A model generated the notes under the pieces. The model saw only the letters and a program-made list of their open reading frames with translations. It did not search any database and was not told the DNA's origin. Below, piece by piece: positions 20,402 to 32,200 of a stretch of 40,735 bases of DNA. Every line of letters starts with the position of its first letter. Position 1 is the stretch's first letter. Origin of the DNA: Caulochytrium protostelioides (lineage: Eukaryota; Chytridiomycota; Caulochytriomycetes; Caulochytriales; Caulochytriaceae); assembly GCA_003615045.1 (NCBI GenBank), contig ML014275.1, forward strand, positions 1 to 40,735, given 5' to 3'. The translations under genes and the position numbers were made by a program.

Positions 20402-21270
20402 CTAGTTGAGGGCCTCGAAACGCATGGACGGCTGGTCGGCAGGGAAGGTCACGCCAAGCTCGAGCAGACGCCCGAAGGCCTGAGCAAAGTGGTCAAAGTA
20501 GAGCGACTCGTCGCGAGCATAGCGCTCGACCCAAACCCGCATCTTGGGGTCTTCCAGCAAGGCATAGTCCGACGGCAGCATCATGAGCTCGCCGGTGGCC
20601 TTGTCGACATACTGGAACGCGCCGTCCCACTGTTTGGGCACCCACGTGTTGTCGAGCAGCGTCGTATAGAACGCATTCGTAAACACGGTCGGGCTCGTCG
20701 TCCACGGGCCCTCAAAGCCCGAGCGCTCGCGGTGACATCGGCCCAGCGCATGTGCCCCCGTCAGCGCCACAATCTCCTGGTCGTTGAAGCCCATCCGGTA
20801 GAAGATGTCCCGCAAATGTGGCGCGCCCTTCGCGCCGTCGGGCAGCCTTCCGTTGGGTGGGCAGTCGGACGGGCCTGACTGGTCGATGCGGCCAGGGCGC
20901 CATGGGATCGTGGGACCGCCCATCTCCTGGATGGCGACGACCGCCGCGAGCGTCCACAGATCCGCATACGAGAGGCCCGGGAACTGCGGCTTCACGTGGC
21001 GGTCGAGGAAGTCCCGCGCGATGTGGAGGCCCTTGTTGGCGCCATACTTGGCCTCGGGCGCGAAGCGCATAGTGGCGCCATTGCTCCCTCCGCGGCAGTG
21101 GTCGGATGGCGCGTAGCTGCCGGACGCGTGCCAGCCGAGCCGCACCAGGATCGGGCCGAAATGACCAAACCCGTCATACTCGGGGTCGATCTCGAGAACA
21201 TCCGCAATGGCTTTGTAGACCTTTTTATAGTCAACTGATGACGACGACGACGACGACGACGACGACGGCG

Positions 21271-21304
<34 letters not shown>

Positions 21305-21607
21305 TGATGACGGCGACGATGACGGCGGCGACGGCGTCTTGCCGTTGGAGGATCGCAGCTGATAGTAGCCAGCGCCCGCAAGCGCCGCTAGCACGGCCAC
21401 GATGCCCGCCGTCTTCGTCGTTGACGACCACGGAGACGCGGGACCGGCGGATGGCGGCGGCGGCGCGGAAGACGCAATGCTGCGGGCCGGCATCGCCATC
21501 CGCATCGGCGCTGGGGGCGGCATCGTGGCAGACGCGAGGCGTCCCGGGGGCCAGCGGCGGGTGACTGGCGTCGCGCGCTGCGCCAGACGCGGCCACAGAA
21601 CCGACAT
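20402..21607 (-). CDS. CCP1: Cytochrome c peroxidase, mitochondrial
   Basis: The frame encodes 401 residues from the ATG at 21607. Residues 1-45 are Arg-rich with no acidic residues, a mitochondrial presequence. A hydrophobic stretch (GIVAVLAALAGAGYYQL, about 68-84) is the inner-membrane stop or bipartite signal, as in yeast Ccp1. A Pro then Ser run (about 92-124) links to the catalytic domain. The distal haem side shows Arg156, Trp159 and His160 in VRLGWHASG. The proximal His is 286 in ALTGAHALGRCH, the radical-forming Trp is 302 in FEGPW, and its Asp partner is 347 in LPSDYALLEDP. All key residues of the family are present. The enzyme reduces H2O2 with electrons from cytochrome c in the intermembrane space. 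The Pro/Ser linker, encoded by a CGA/GAC-rich simple repeat (about 21235-21310), is unusual. Confidence 0.95.
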
Positions 21608-22959
21608 GATGGATTGAAACGATGAACGGCTGGGAGCAGCAACACAACGAGGAGAAGGGCAGCGCAGGGGCGCGATGGCGTGGTGGTCGTGAGATGACGA
21701 CGGTCTATTCACGGTGGACTCTGGTCATTTGTCGATATCCCCGTCGAGTTTGGCCGCATAACTCCTGTACGACGGTCTATGCCGACATCCCAGGTGGTAC
21801 TTCCCTGTTCCATCCCCCTATCTATCAGGCGGATGTCTCGCGACGATTTGCTCGCTGGTGCGATGGGCGGTTGAAGCGGTGGCGGCACGGAACTAGGGGC
21901 GATCGCTGGCCCAGGCAAAAGCTCGCGTTGTGGCGCGCCATGTTTTTTCTTTTGTGAATGCTGATGACGTGGACCCCAGCATGTCGCTGCCTGGCTCCCG
22001 ACCTCCTGCGGCGGATTGAGACACCAATCACGTGCCGCCGGCAAACAAACAAAGAAACAAAGATAAGTGATGCCGAGCACTGAGCCTCTTTCTGACCGCA
22101 TACATGCGACACGTTGACACTTCCTTGGCAATCGCTGAGAAGGAATGCCCCGTAGAAGCGCACCGTTTTGGAAACTTTCGGACGATCCCCAGCGACATCC
22201 TGACATTCCTCGGACCATCTCGGACCATCTGCCGGGACAGAGAGGCCGAAAGTCCGCTTTCGCGATCCCGCCTCACCGTGTGTATGAAAACATTGTCCGC
22301 CTGGGCACGGTCCGGGTCTCGCTGGCTTAACGTCAACGTGATCCTGTGATGGATTTGTCAGATATGTGTTGGAGCACGCGGGCGTATCGGCCGAGGGCCC
22401 TCTCCACCCTGCACCCGCGGCTCGCGGGGCCGCGGCCGCCCCCAACGCTTGGCAGCGAGCTGTGTGCCTCCCGGTCCCCAAGCACGGCCGGACGGGCGAG
22501 CAAGCGCATTTCACAAGTAAACAAACGCCACCCACCGTCCCCGCCGCTCTATATTCGCTCCTAGTCCATATAGTTAGTGATGAGGGTATATAGGCACATC
22601 CTAAACTAGCACGAACATCATCCCCTCCATGGTGCCCCGCAGGGCCTCTCACGGAGGCAGCACATTCGGTTCATCGTCGATCGATGCGCTTGCCCGGGGT
22701 TGCAGCACACCCCAGCAAACCCCGGACCGGTCCCCTTGCGCCGGCGATGTCCTAGTTTCAGGACCACATTCGTCGTGGAATACACCATGGTCCTGCTTGA
22801 CTGTCGATTCAAATTAGTACACTACAAAAAATTAAAAAGGAAATATGGCATCGGCGTCGAGCGCAGCGGGCGGGAAAAGAACGGCTAGGCATCAGACAGG
22901 GCATGGTGTGCGTGTTGGGTCGGGGTGGGCCTGTGTGTTCGTTACAATGAATAGACGCA
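21608..22959. other. Intergenic region, less GC-rich
   Basis: This lies upstream of the peroxidase (minus) and downstream of the RTA1-like gene (minus). It is noticeably less GC-rich than the coding DNA. Short direct repeats such as TCGGACCATC (twice near 22210-22230) occur. Frames on both strands are short or lack domains. I see no gene. Confidence 0.5.
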
Positions 22960-24133
22960 TCAGACAGCACTCTTAGTGGCGGCGGTGTGGTAGGACATCT
23001 CGGGATTGTCCGGGCTCCGGGGGCTCTTGGCATCGGCCGTGCCGGCGTTGAGCTCGGGGCCCTTCGGCACCGAAGGAGACTCGCTCGCCGACGACGCGGC
23101 TCCATCGGTCGGATGCGTCGTCCGCCATGCCTTGACGACCTGCAGGAAAATGCGATCGTAGTGCCAGATCGAGCCCATCACCATGACCACGGCCACGAAA
23201 AGTGTATCAAAGACCACGAGCGGCCACTCCACGAGCGCGAACTTGGACTCCCAGCCGTTGCTCAGCTGGATCACACGGTAGATCTGGCGGATGTACAGCA
23301 GCACAATCATCGTGGTGATCACCCACAGCGTCTCTTTCAGGGCGAGGGTGCGCTCGCGGATGCCGCAGGCGCGCGGCGACGTGTCGGCCTTGTTCTTGGT
23401 GATGGTGATGGCCAGGTACAGGAAGTGGGCGTGCACCGCACAGAACGCCGTCAGAAAGATGAGCTGGAAGATTATACCGGCCAGCGTGACGTCCTGGCCC
23501 GTTTTCAAGTTGCTGTAGTTCGAGACAGCGCTGCCCGAAATGCCGCCGCCGGCGCCCTGCAGAAAGAGACCACCAACGTCCGCCACCATGAGGAAGCCCG
23601 CCAGTAACTTCGGACGGCCGAAGAGCGCGAGCTCCGGCGAGATGGACCGGGCCAGCATAGCGAACAGGCCGTTCAGCAGGGCGTTGAGGAAGGTGGGCGC
23701 AATAATCATGGCGACTTCCTGGGTAATGAACAAGGTAAAGGTCTGGACTTTGGGATACGACTGGGCCGCGACGCGGGCCCCCGTGCCGGCGATCTCGAGA
23801 ATACCGCAGATAACCCACAGACTAAAGATCCAGCGACGGCTCTTGATGGCCTGCCATGTGTGCGCAACCGTGCTCAGCGTAAAGATGGCGCAGGCCACCG
23901 CCCAGAGCGGCCGGTTCGGGATATACCCAAAATACTAGCCAGCGAAGCAAGACACCACCAGACAGAACCCCGATCGTCCATCGAGGCGTATCCGACAACA
24001 GGAAAATGACATCAAGCGTTCGTGTGAGTCTGCATCCGCATCAGAGCAGCAGCAGCATGAGGCGAGACAACAAGACTCCAAGACTCGCAGCAGGATCACT
24101 TACGGTCCAGGGCGGGCGATTTGACGTCGGCAT
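22960..24133 (-). CDS. RTA1-like seven-transmembrane protein (one intron)
   Basis: Exon 1 (24104-24133) encodes MPTSNRPPWT after a strong start context (CGCCACCATGC). Exon 2 (22960-23934) starts YFGYIPNRPLWAV. The product is 334 residues, normal for the family. Hydrophobic helices alternate with short loops: ACAIFTLSTVAHTW, RWIFSLWVICGILEIAGT, AMIIAPTFLNALLNGLFAM, LAGFLMVADVGGLFLQGAGG, AGIIFQLIFLTAFCAVHAHF, LWVITTMIVLLYIRQIYRVI and VVFDTLFVAVVMVM. RRWIFSL, AP.F..A and the QG.GGG turn are RTA1 signatures. The C-terminal 50 residues are a Ser/Pro-rich cytosolic tail. The family is essentially fungal and is linked to lipid translocation and resistance to 7-aminocholesterol or other toxic lipids. 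Its exact substrate here cannot be told. Confidence 0.93.
23935..24103 (-). other. Spliceosomal intron in the RTA1-like gene
   Basis: The 169-bp phase-0 intron begins with a perfect GTAAGT donor after ten codons and ends in CTAG. Splicing joins PPWT to YFGYIPNRP. Without it the conserved YFGYIP start would lack a Met, because an in-frame TAG lies directly before it. Confidence 0.88.
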
Positions 24134-24663
24134 GGTGGCGGCAGCAGCGGTCGAATGGGGACACGGTGATGGGGAAGGGGCAGAGGGGGGATTGGCGGGA
24201 ACAGATGGGTCGACGTCTTGAGCTCTGGCTCGCGCGTGCTAGGTCGGATCGAACAAGAACAAGAGAAGCGTCGAGCGATTAGCAAAGCCAATTAGCTCTC
24301 AGTGGTCTCGATACGGTCGACGCGTTGTAGCATTGATCAGTATGGGATCGCCATGGCCTGAGGTCTCCATCCATGGTGCATCGAACACCGACTACGAAGG
24401 CATACTGACGAAAGAACCCGCAGGCCGGGCAAGGGCATCCGCGCCGCCTTCAGGACCACGTCCTCCTATCATGCGTCCGCTCGGGGTGTCGTGCGACCTC
24501 CCGGTTCGCCGGTATCACCAACAGCCTCCACGAAGCGGTGGTGGCCTCCGCCCTGGCGGCCGCGGCGGCCAGCACGAGCCCACCGCCCGCGTCGATCCTT
24601 TCGCATGGATCCTGTGGCGCATGCTCGTCCCGCGCCGGCATGGCCAGCATCGCCGACCTAGAC

Positions 24664-24733
24664 GGCATCGCCATTGTCGCCATCATCGCCATCATCGCCA
24701 TCATCGCCGGCATCGCCGGCATCGCCGGCATGC
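24664..24733. repeat. 9-bp tandem repeat (GCCATCATC / GCCGGCATC)n
   Basis: Three units of GCCATCATC are followed by three of GCCGGCATC, a two-step higher-order tract of about 70 bp. In one plus frame it reads as alternating Ile/Ala and Ile/Ala/Gly, which gives a false hydrophobic helix. Confidence 0.88.
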
Positions 24734-26934
24734 GCACCGTCGTGGGCGCGCGTCGCGCGTTCCGCATCGGGCCCCGGCCTCCACGGACGCCGGCGCCTTC
24801 TCGCGGCGGTTTCCATGCGCCGGCGGATCACCGCGCAGTGTGCCAGAGCGGGAAGCACCGCGGCGACGGCACTTGTCTCACCGGCGACGTGGTGCCGCCG
24901 CCGCCGCCGCCGACCGTGGAGCGGTGGATTGGCTCACCGCCGCCGCCGCGCCGCCGGCCCTCGGCCGTGTGGCGGACGCGGCGGCCGCGGGGCCTCGCGC
25001 GAGCCGGCGATCGCCCGCGGCGCATCGTCCGGCGGCGGCGCTTGCTGGACAACCAAGAGCAATGACCGCGCCGCGGCCGTCCGGCGACGCCGCCGCCCGC
25101 CGCCGCCCCGCGGGGCCGGCAGCCCCATGGCCGCCTCCGGGCGAACGCCGCGCGGCCGTGTCGCCGATCGAGGGGGCGTCGTGCCGCGAGGCCTGCGACG
25201 CGTCGGTAAGCATCGAACGCTCGCGCCGGCGCCGACGGGACCGACCCCAGGCCGAGCAGCGCGGCGCTCCGGCCGCGGCGCCGGCGACCGCGCTCGCCAA
25301 GCCTTCCCGCCACCGCGAACGCGGCCCGGAAAGCCCGCCGGGAGGCCTCGGCACGATGGGCCCGGAGCCGCTGCAGCGCCTGCCGTCGGCGGCGCTCGGC
25401 CCGGCGCCGGGGATCGACCCCCCGCGTCCGCGCCGATGCCCACGTCGCTGCCGCCCCCGCCGCCGGAATCGCGGTGCGCTGCGTCGCTTTCCGTATGTCT
25501 CGCTCAGTGGGTCACGCGTCGGCGCGCCCGCCGGCACCGAGCAAGGAGCGTATCCAAACTCCGCACGAAGGGGTCACGCCGAAGAACGCGCAAGAACCAC
25601 GGCGACCAGCCCCCCCGGAAGGGTCCTCGCTCGGCTGTCCAGGCCCCCCAAAAAGCCGCGCAACGGCGCTGGCGGCAATTCGTGGGGCAGAGCCCATTCA
25701 GGCGTTCACCGTTCATACGCGAGGTTCGAAACACAAGTTCTCGAGCCGGTATGGCCACCATCAGGGTCACCGGATGCTCATTCATTCGTTGGCATGGCAA
25801 TGGTGCCGATGGTGTTTCGGGGAGGAGAGGGGAGCAGCAGGCAGCAATGAAAGCTAGACGACATCCCCGTCGGCCGCGCCGTCGTGCTCCCAGCGTTGGC
25901 GCGCAGCGAGGGACGACAGCGGGGGCGGTTGATTACGATCTGAACACGTGCGATTCAGCGTCATCGAACCAAGACCGCAATCAGGGCAGCGATGCCTCTA
26001 AGAATCGCATATGGATGCCACTGAGCTGGGTCGTGGTTGGCCATGCCCTCCCCCCTCGATCGCACTCAAATCACATGTAGGCCGTGCCGGAGACGATATC
26101 CGCCCAGGCCAGCAGAAAGGACAGCCTCCTGACGCCGGTCTACGTCATGGCGATACCACGCGCCGAAAGGAACCAGAGGCGGGCCGATCCGCCGACATCC
26201 ATCCGAGCAATCTGAGCAACGCGCCACCCTGAAAGCGCACCATGCGCATCGTCAGACATGACCAGCAGGAGCATCGCCGTATCCACCGAAGGGCAGCGTC
26301 GTCTGCTCTCGGCTGACTGACGGTCGGTGATGACGGATGGTACCGCGAGTCGACCGGGTCGCAGCAGAGGTGCTTGGTGACACTCGCACGTGTCGAGACC
26401 GTCAGGAAGGAGAGAGCGGCGGCGGCATGCCGGCCATCATGGCGCTGGCTGGCCGGCTGGCCGGGACGGATCGACGCGAGGGTTCCATGCGTGCCGCTCC
26501 GCATGGCCCCAACGCCCAGAACGCCGAGGGCAGGCGACCAAGAAGTCCCTTGTCAGAGTCTGGGCGAAGTGATGACCCCATTCGCGATGGGGTCCTCCCC
26601 CTCAAGCCCCGTGCTGCGGCCGGGGCCGGAGGGTCGCCCCCGTGCTTCTCCTGCATCCTTCTCGCTCCGGCGCGTGCCTGCCAGCTCCGTTCAGGCCCGC
26701 GTCACCCGGACGGCCCGTCCGTGGCGCTGACCGGTGGTTGGTGGTTGGTGGTCTGCCGTCGACGTCGGTCGTCGCTCGTGGCCCCTGGGCCGGCGTGCCG
26801 CTCGGCGGGCATGGCCCAGGCGGCCGGGTCCAGCGGGATAAGCGGCGCGAGCACGAGCACGGGTCAGCCGCCCATGAGCCCGTCCCCGCAGAAGGCTCGA
26901 CGCGCGGCGCCGAAGGCGACGTTGTCGGACTCCG

Positions 26935-26987
<53 letters not shown>

Positions 26988-26988
26988 C
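26935..26988. repeat. 6-bp repeat (GCCCAT)9
   Basis: Eight perfect GCCCAT units and a ninth ending in C stand head to tail. Depending on the frame it would read Met-Pro, Cys-Pro or, on minus, Met-Gly, which shows how repeats create long empty frames here. Confidence 0.95.
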
Positions 26989-27484
26989 GGCGCACCCGAT
27001 GCCATCGCATGGGTGCTGCGACAGTCAACGCCGTGGCAGATTCGTCGCCGGACTGGCGTGCTCATCTTTTGCTTTCTCTTTCTCTTCTCCGGCGTGGAGC
27101 ACCGGCCCCGGTCGTCTCGTCGCCGCCCACCGGGAGGGCCACCTGCCGAGGCACGCGCCGTGGCCGGCGGCAGCTTCGCCGTCCGGCAGCGTGGCCGCAG
27201 CGTCCGACGCGGGGCCGAGCCCCTCGATCGATACCGCGCCGCGTCGTGCCGTGCTGCGTCGTGCCGCGTCGCGCCGTCGGGCGCTCTCGGATGCTGTGCC
27301 CCGGCGAGCGGGCGAACGCGCGTCTGTTCGAGCCAAGCGCGTCGAGCCTGCGCCACGACCGGGGGCCCGCGTCCGGCGACCGGCTGCGGCGGCCTGTGCC
27401 GAGCCGAAGACCACGCACCGGCCGCCCGGAGGCAAGACCCGTCGGGGGGGAAGGGTCAACCTGGCGCGTCCTGGAGCCGCGGCC

Positions 27485-27519
27485 GCGACGCGACGCGACG
27501 CGAAGCGACGCGACGCGAC
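27485..27519. repeat. 5-bp repeat (CGACG)n
   Basis: About seven units of CGACG are present with one AGCGA interruption. Confidence 0.8.
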
Positions 27520-28800
27520 CGGACGGGACCCCACCGGCCGGCGCCCGCTCCGCTCCCCGCCGCCCAGGCGGTGGCCTGCTGCTCAGGCCTTGGCGTCGTG
27601 CGGTCCCTGGCGGCGGCGGCCGCCGCCGCCGCCGCCGTCGTCGCCGCCGCCGCGGCGCTGTCCCAGCGTCCACGCACCCCGCCCGCCGCACGCGGGACCC
27701 CAGACATCGCGCGCCGCCCCGCACAGGCATCCCCGCGCCACAGGGCACGCCGCCGCTCGTCGGCGGGCCCTCCAGGACCCGTCCGCAGCGTCGCATAGAA
27801 AGGGGACAACCAGGAAAATATAAAATTAACAGTCGACCACGGAGAAGGGACGGAAGCACGGACTCTCCGACAGCACCGAGCGGTGTTTCACACGCCCGAC
27901 GCGCAACAAGCCTGCCGACCGCGAGTGGCGGCCCCGACGGCGTGCGCGGGCGACGGGGGAGCAGGATGCCGACGCAGCAAAGCATGGCCCCACCGGCGCC
28001 GGCGCTCAGTATGCGCGGCCGCCATCGTCCGGCGAGGCCGCACCGGAGGGGCCCTGCGGCCGCCGCGGTGGTCCGGTGCGCGGGAAGTCCGCACAGGCCA
28101 TGGGCGAAGGACGGGATGCGGCGACCGCCCACCGCCCCAGCGAGGGACACGCGCCGTGTGGAGCGCGCGGGGTCCTTCGAGGCCGCGGTCCAACGCCCCC
28201 GGCGTTCGTCCGCGGCTGCTCTCGTTCCCCGCTTTCCCCGATGCCGAGGCCCTGGCCCATGCTCGCAGCGAGGTCGAGCGGCGAGGGTGGCAGGAAGGTC
28301 ACAATGCCATGCGAGCATGCAACGACATCATACCGCTCGCGAGAGGCTGCGCAAGCCGCTCACCAGCCCGTCACTTGACCTATTAAGCCGTGGCGAACGG
28401 CGTGCCCTGTTCCTGCGTCACGCATTCGCCGGCCATCATCCCACGCCCACGTCTCCCCCCCAAACTCCGACCTCTACGCCCCATCCCCCTCCCTCCCGTT
28501 GCATTCCCCAGAGTCATAGGTCTACAGCCGCGTCTTCATTTGGGTTGTCGAGGACTCTGACTCTGACTTGCATCTCACTCCTCTTTTGGCGCGAGCGCTG
28601 TCCTGGTATCCGCCACCCGCGAAGCTCCGACACGGTTATCGCCGCCACTGTGACGCTGCGCTGCGCCCCACGCCTCGGTCTCTTCCCCACGTTCGACGCT
28701 CGGTGCGAGCTCGACCGGTCATCGGCTGATCGCGCTTGACGGAGCTCCGGCTAGCCGCTTGCTCGTTTCCTCGCCTCTCCTGGTCTTCTCCGTTCGCTGT

Positions 28801-28833
28801 TTCTACTTTTCTTTTTTTTTCACACCTTTTTTT
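28801..28833 (+). promoter_or_regulatory. Polypyrimidine block upstream of the LARP1-type gene
   Basis: A T-rich run with C interruptions lies about 440 bp upstream of the start codon, inside a broader C/T-rich zone (28740-29270). Pyrimidine-rich blocks like this are common in core promoters and leaders of strongly expressed fungal genes. Placement of the transcription start is inference. Confidence 0.3.
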
Positions 28834-29270
28834 AACATCCTTCGCCTCATACCCCGCGACATCCCAACCGCGGATCGTCGCTTCAGGCTGCACTTGGTTG
28901 CCGCGCCCTTCTCTCGCCACGGCGCCCGCTGCCGCTGCGAACCCGACCCTGAAAACCTCGCTTGTCGCGTGACAGTCCCGTTGAAGAGACCCTGTTGGCA
29001 GACAGGGGCTTTCCGGTCCGTCGCCGCGCTTGATTCCCGCCTGCCCAGCCGACTTGTCGCGCGTCTGTCGCCTGCGCTGGTCGTTCTGTGCCGTTCCGCT
29101 CACTCGCTCCCGGCTCGGTCTTCCCCGCCCGTGGCCGCCCGGTCTTTGTGCTTCCACGCGGGATTCCCTCGTCTGTCTTGGGTGGTCCGCCTCCTCCCCA
29201 ACGCCCCCTTGACCTCACCCCATCCCGCGTGCTCGCCCAAGCCACCCGCACCCCTACCACCACCACCACC

Positions 29271-32200
29271 ATGATGGCCGACCTGAACTGGGCTGACATG
29301 ACCGAGGGACTCCCCGAGCTCCCCTCGCGCACGGCATCGCCCGTGCAGCCCTCGCCATCCTCTGCCGCCGCTGTGGAGACGCCTGCCGCCGACGTCTCCC
29401 CGGCTTCGACAGTCACGGAGTCCGCCACCACCGCGGACATCGCCGCCGCTCCGGCGACGGAGGCCGAGACCGCGGCGCCCGCCATGCTCGCCACCATCCC
29501 CGAGGCCGCGGTGCCCGAGTCGACGACCCCGGCGTCCGCGCCGGCTCCTGCGGCCACGCCATCCCCCGACGCCGCCGCGCCTTCGAATGCCACGGAGGCC
29601 GTCGCCGCGGCCGAGGAGGCGCCCGCGGCGCCAGCGCCGGAACCCGCCAAGAAGCCGGCGCCCGCGCCCGCCGTGAACATCTGGAAGGTCCGCGCCGAGC
29701 AGATCGCCGCGAAGCAGGCGGCGCTGCCGTCGTCCACGTCGTCGTCGGCCGCTGCCGCCGCCGCGCCGGCCGCCGAGGGCGCCGCCGCCGCGGCCCGCAA
29801 ACCCCTCAGCGGTCGCAGGCAAACCGCCTCCGCGCCGGCGTCGCCCGTCGCTGAGGCCGCTCCCGAGCCGCCCATGGAAGACGCGGACGGCTTCACCCTC
29901 GTGGTCGGCAAGGCCCAGAAGCGCGCGCCACGCCGCGCGGCCGCGGCGGCCGTCGTGGCACCTGCGGTGACGCTGCCCTCGACGCCGTCGGCACCCAGGA
30001 CGCCGCGCGCCGAGAAGGCTTCGCCCGCGGCCGCCCCCGCGGCCGAGGCCAAGCCGACCGAGGCGACGAGTTCGTCGGAGTCGCCGGCCACCGACAGCGC
30101 GACGCCTTCTGAGGAGGGTGCCGCTGCCGCCGGTTCGCCGGCCGCTCCTGCCACGGCCGCCGCCGAGACCAAGCCTGCCGAGGCCAAGCCCGCCGATGCA
30201 GCCCCGAAGCCGATTCTGTCGAAGCCCATCACGCCGGGGCTTTCCTTTTCGCAGATCGCGGCTCGCACCTTGGCGAAGAACAACGAGGCTGTGGCTTCGG
30301 CCACAACGACGACCATCACGACGACGACTATCACCAACCCCAACGGGTCGAACAAATCCACGGACGCCGCGCCGACGGCGTCCACCGCTGTCAAGCACGA
30401 TGCCGCCGCAGCCACCGAGATGGACGGCAAGGCCGCCGCTAAGGCCGAGGGCAGGTCAGAGACGGCTGAAAAGGCCGGCAGCGAGACCGCAGATGCGACG
30501 ACGCCCACGCGTCGGGCCACAACGCCGTCGAACGCCGGTGGCAGCGGCAGCGCTACTCCGAAGCGCCGTAGCACCCCGCGCGGGCGCAACCCCGTGTCCC
30601 CCAACACGACCCCGCGCCGCAACGATGAGAGTATGAACGCTGACGCTGGCAAGACGGCCGGGACGCCGACCAAGAAGCCCTTCACGAACGGCAGCATCCG
30701 CCACACGAGCTTCCGCAACCCGAACTGGAACAGCAATGCGAACGGCAACCACATGCAGAAGCAGTTCTCGACGGGTGCGGTCGCCACCCACGGCGGCGCC
30801 GACTACGCCATGGCGCGCGGCGGCTCGGTCAATGGCGCCCGCCACGCCCACGGCCAGCGCTACGGCCACCACCACAGCGCCCACCACCCCGCGGCCGCCG
30901 GCAAGCACGCCCACACCACGCCGGCCTCCGAGGCCGTCCAGCAGGCCGCCCTTGCTCACCAGCGCCGCGTGCTCGCCAATGTGCAGAAGCACGCCACCGG
31001 CCCGTGGGCTTCCGAGACCGAGCCCGTGGTGCTCGACTGGTTCATCAAGTGCCAGATCGAGTTCTACTTCTCGTCGGAGAACCTCTGCAGCGACTTTTAC
31101 CTCCGCAGCCAGATGAACGCGGAGGGCTGGATCTCGCTGATGACGTTGATCCGTTTCAACCGTGCTCGTCTGCTGTTTGAGACCCTTGGCCAGGGGCTCG
31201 GCCTCAACCAGGCGGCGGCGGCCGCGGCCAACACGGATGGCGCCGCGACGGATGGCGAGAAGGCTGCCGCCGATGCCGCGTTCACTCAGGTGCTGCAGGG
31301 CGACAACGCGTCGCTGCCCACGTGGGTGACCGACTTTGTTCAGACCGCGCTGGAAGACTCCCCGGTCGTGGAGCTTAGCTCGTGCAGCGACAGCGGCTGG
31401 CGCATTCGCCGCGCCGGCATCTGGTCCTACTGGGTGCCTAACGCCGCCGCCGCTACGACCGCGGCCGCTGCGGCCACGCAACCCCATTTTTCTGACGGAT
31501 CGCACGGCAGCGCGCCCGCCTCGTCCTCCGCTCTCCCGAGCGGCACCGCGCCTGCGATCCGTAACAGCACCGCCTCGAGCGGAGAGCAACCCGCTGCCGC
31601 CACGCCCGCCACGCCGGCCCTGCACCAGCCCAAGGCTCGTCACGCCGACGCTGCCGCGACGCTGCTGACCTCCGTGGGGGAGATCCCGACGCCGCCGCGC
31701 ACCGTTTCCCCCACAACGCTCACCGCCGCGGCGTCCCTCTTCTGCACAACGCCGACGCAGATGGCCGCGTACCCGACGAGCGAGGAGCACGTGCTGGTGT
31801 TCCCCTTCGGCGTCGGCGATGTGATGGCCAAGACGGTGCCCGCGGCGCATGACACGGCCGCCCGCGCGCGTTTCGCCCGTGCCGGCGCGCCTCTGCGACG
31901 CACCCTCGACACCCTCCAGCCGACCGACGTCGCATCACGCCTCGAAACCTTCACCGTCGCCGACGCCGACGCCGGCCGCCTTGCCTGGCTCGTACTCGGC
32001 TCGGGCGCGCCCATGTTCCTCGAGCAGGGCGCCGCCATCCGCGCCCTCAGCGACGCCGACGTCTGCCGCCTCTGCGGCGCGCACGCCTTTGTGGGGCTGC
32101 GCCAGCTGCAGGCCGTCTCGCTCGGCGCTGTCGCGACCGCCAACGGGCCCGAGGACCTCGCGGCGTCCGGCGCGCTGCGTGTGCTCCACGCGCTGTACCG

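Larger units (their letters stand above)
26337..28739 (+). other. Long open frame (800 codons), probably not a gene
   Basis: An ATG at 26337 opens a frame of 800 codons. No domain is visible. The translation is dominated by Arg, Pro, Ser and Gly, and includes a Cys-Pro run made by the GCCCAT repeat and an Arg run made by a CGG tract. Other frames over the same DNA are also open. I list it because stop-free runs this long are notable even at this GC content. Confidence 0.15.
24134..29270. other. 5.1 kb region without a recognisable gene
   Basis: This is the largest gap in the window. It lies between divergent genes, the RTA1-like gene (minus) and the LARP1-type gene (plus). Open frames exist on both strands, including one of 800 codons on plus at 26337-28739. 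Their translations are Arg/Pro/Ser/Gly text, and two or three frames stay open at once, so composition explains them. It holds tandem repeats at 24664-24733, 26935-26988 and 27485-27519, and GGC/CCG tracts near 27605-27660. From about 28400 on, C/T-rich DNA suggests the LARP1 promoter and leader. A non-coding RNA or a multi-exon gene cannot be excluded. Confidence 0.45.

Noticed and set aside
19754-20878. Plus-strand frame of 374 codons near the peroxidase
   Set aside because: It begins in a GGCAT repeat and continues as antisense of the peroxidase C-terminus.
24538-25065. Plus-strand frame with an apparent transmembrane helix (IAIIAIIAGIAGIAG)
   Set aside because: The hydrophobic stretch is just the 9-bp repeat read in one frame, and the rest is Arg/Pro-rich with no domain.
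25725-25745. tRNA B-box-like GGTTCGAA
   Set aside because: The trailing CC is missing, and no acceptor-stem pairing or A box is found at the right distance. I found no tRNA in the window.
26935-26988. Possible CRISPR-like array from regular repeats
   Set aside because: The units are contiguous 6-mers with no spacers, so this is a microsatellite.
28883-30787. Minus-strand frame of 634 codons overlapping the LARP1-type gene
   Set aside because: It is antisense to a protein with a clear La motif. Its Ala/Gly/Val text is the mirror of the Ala/Pro/Thr-rich coding sequence.
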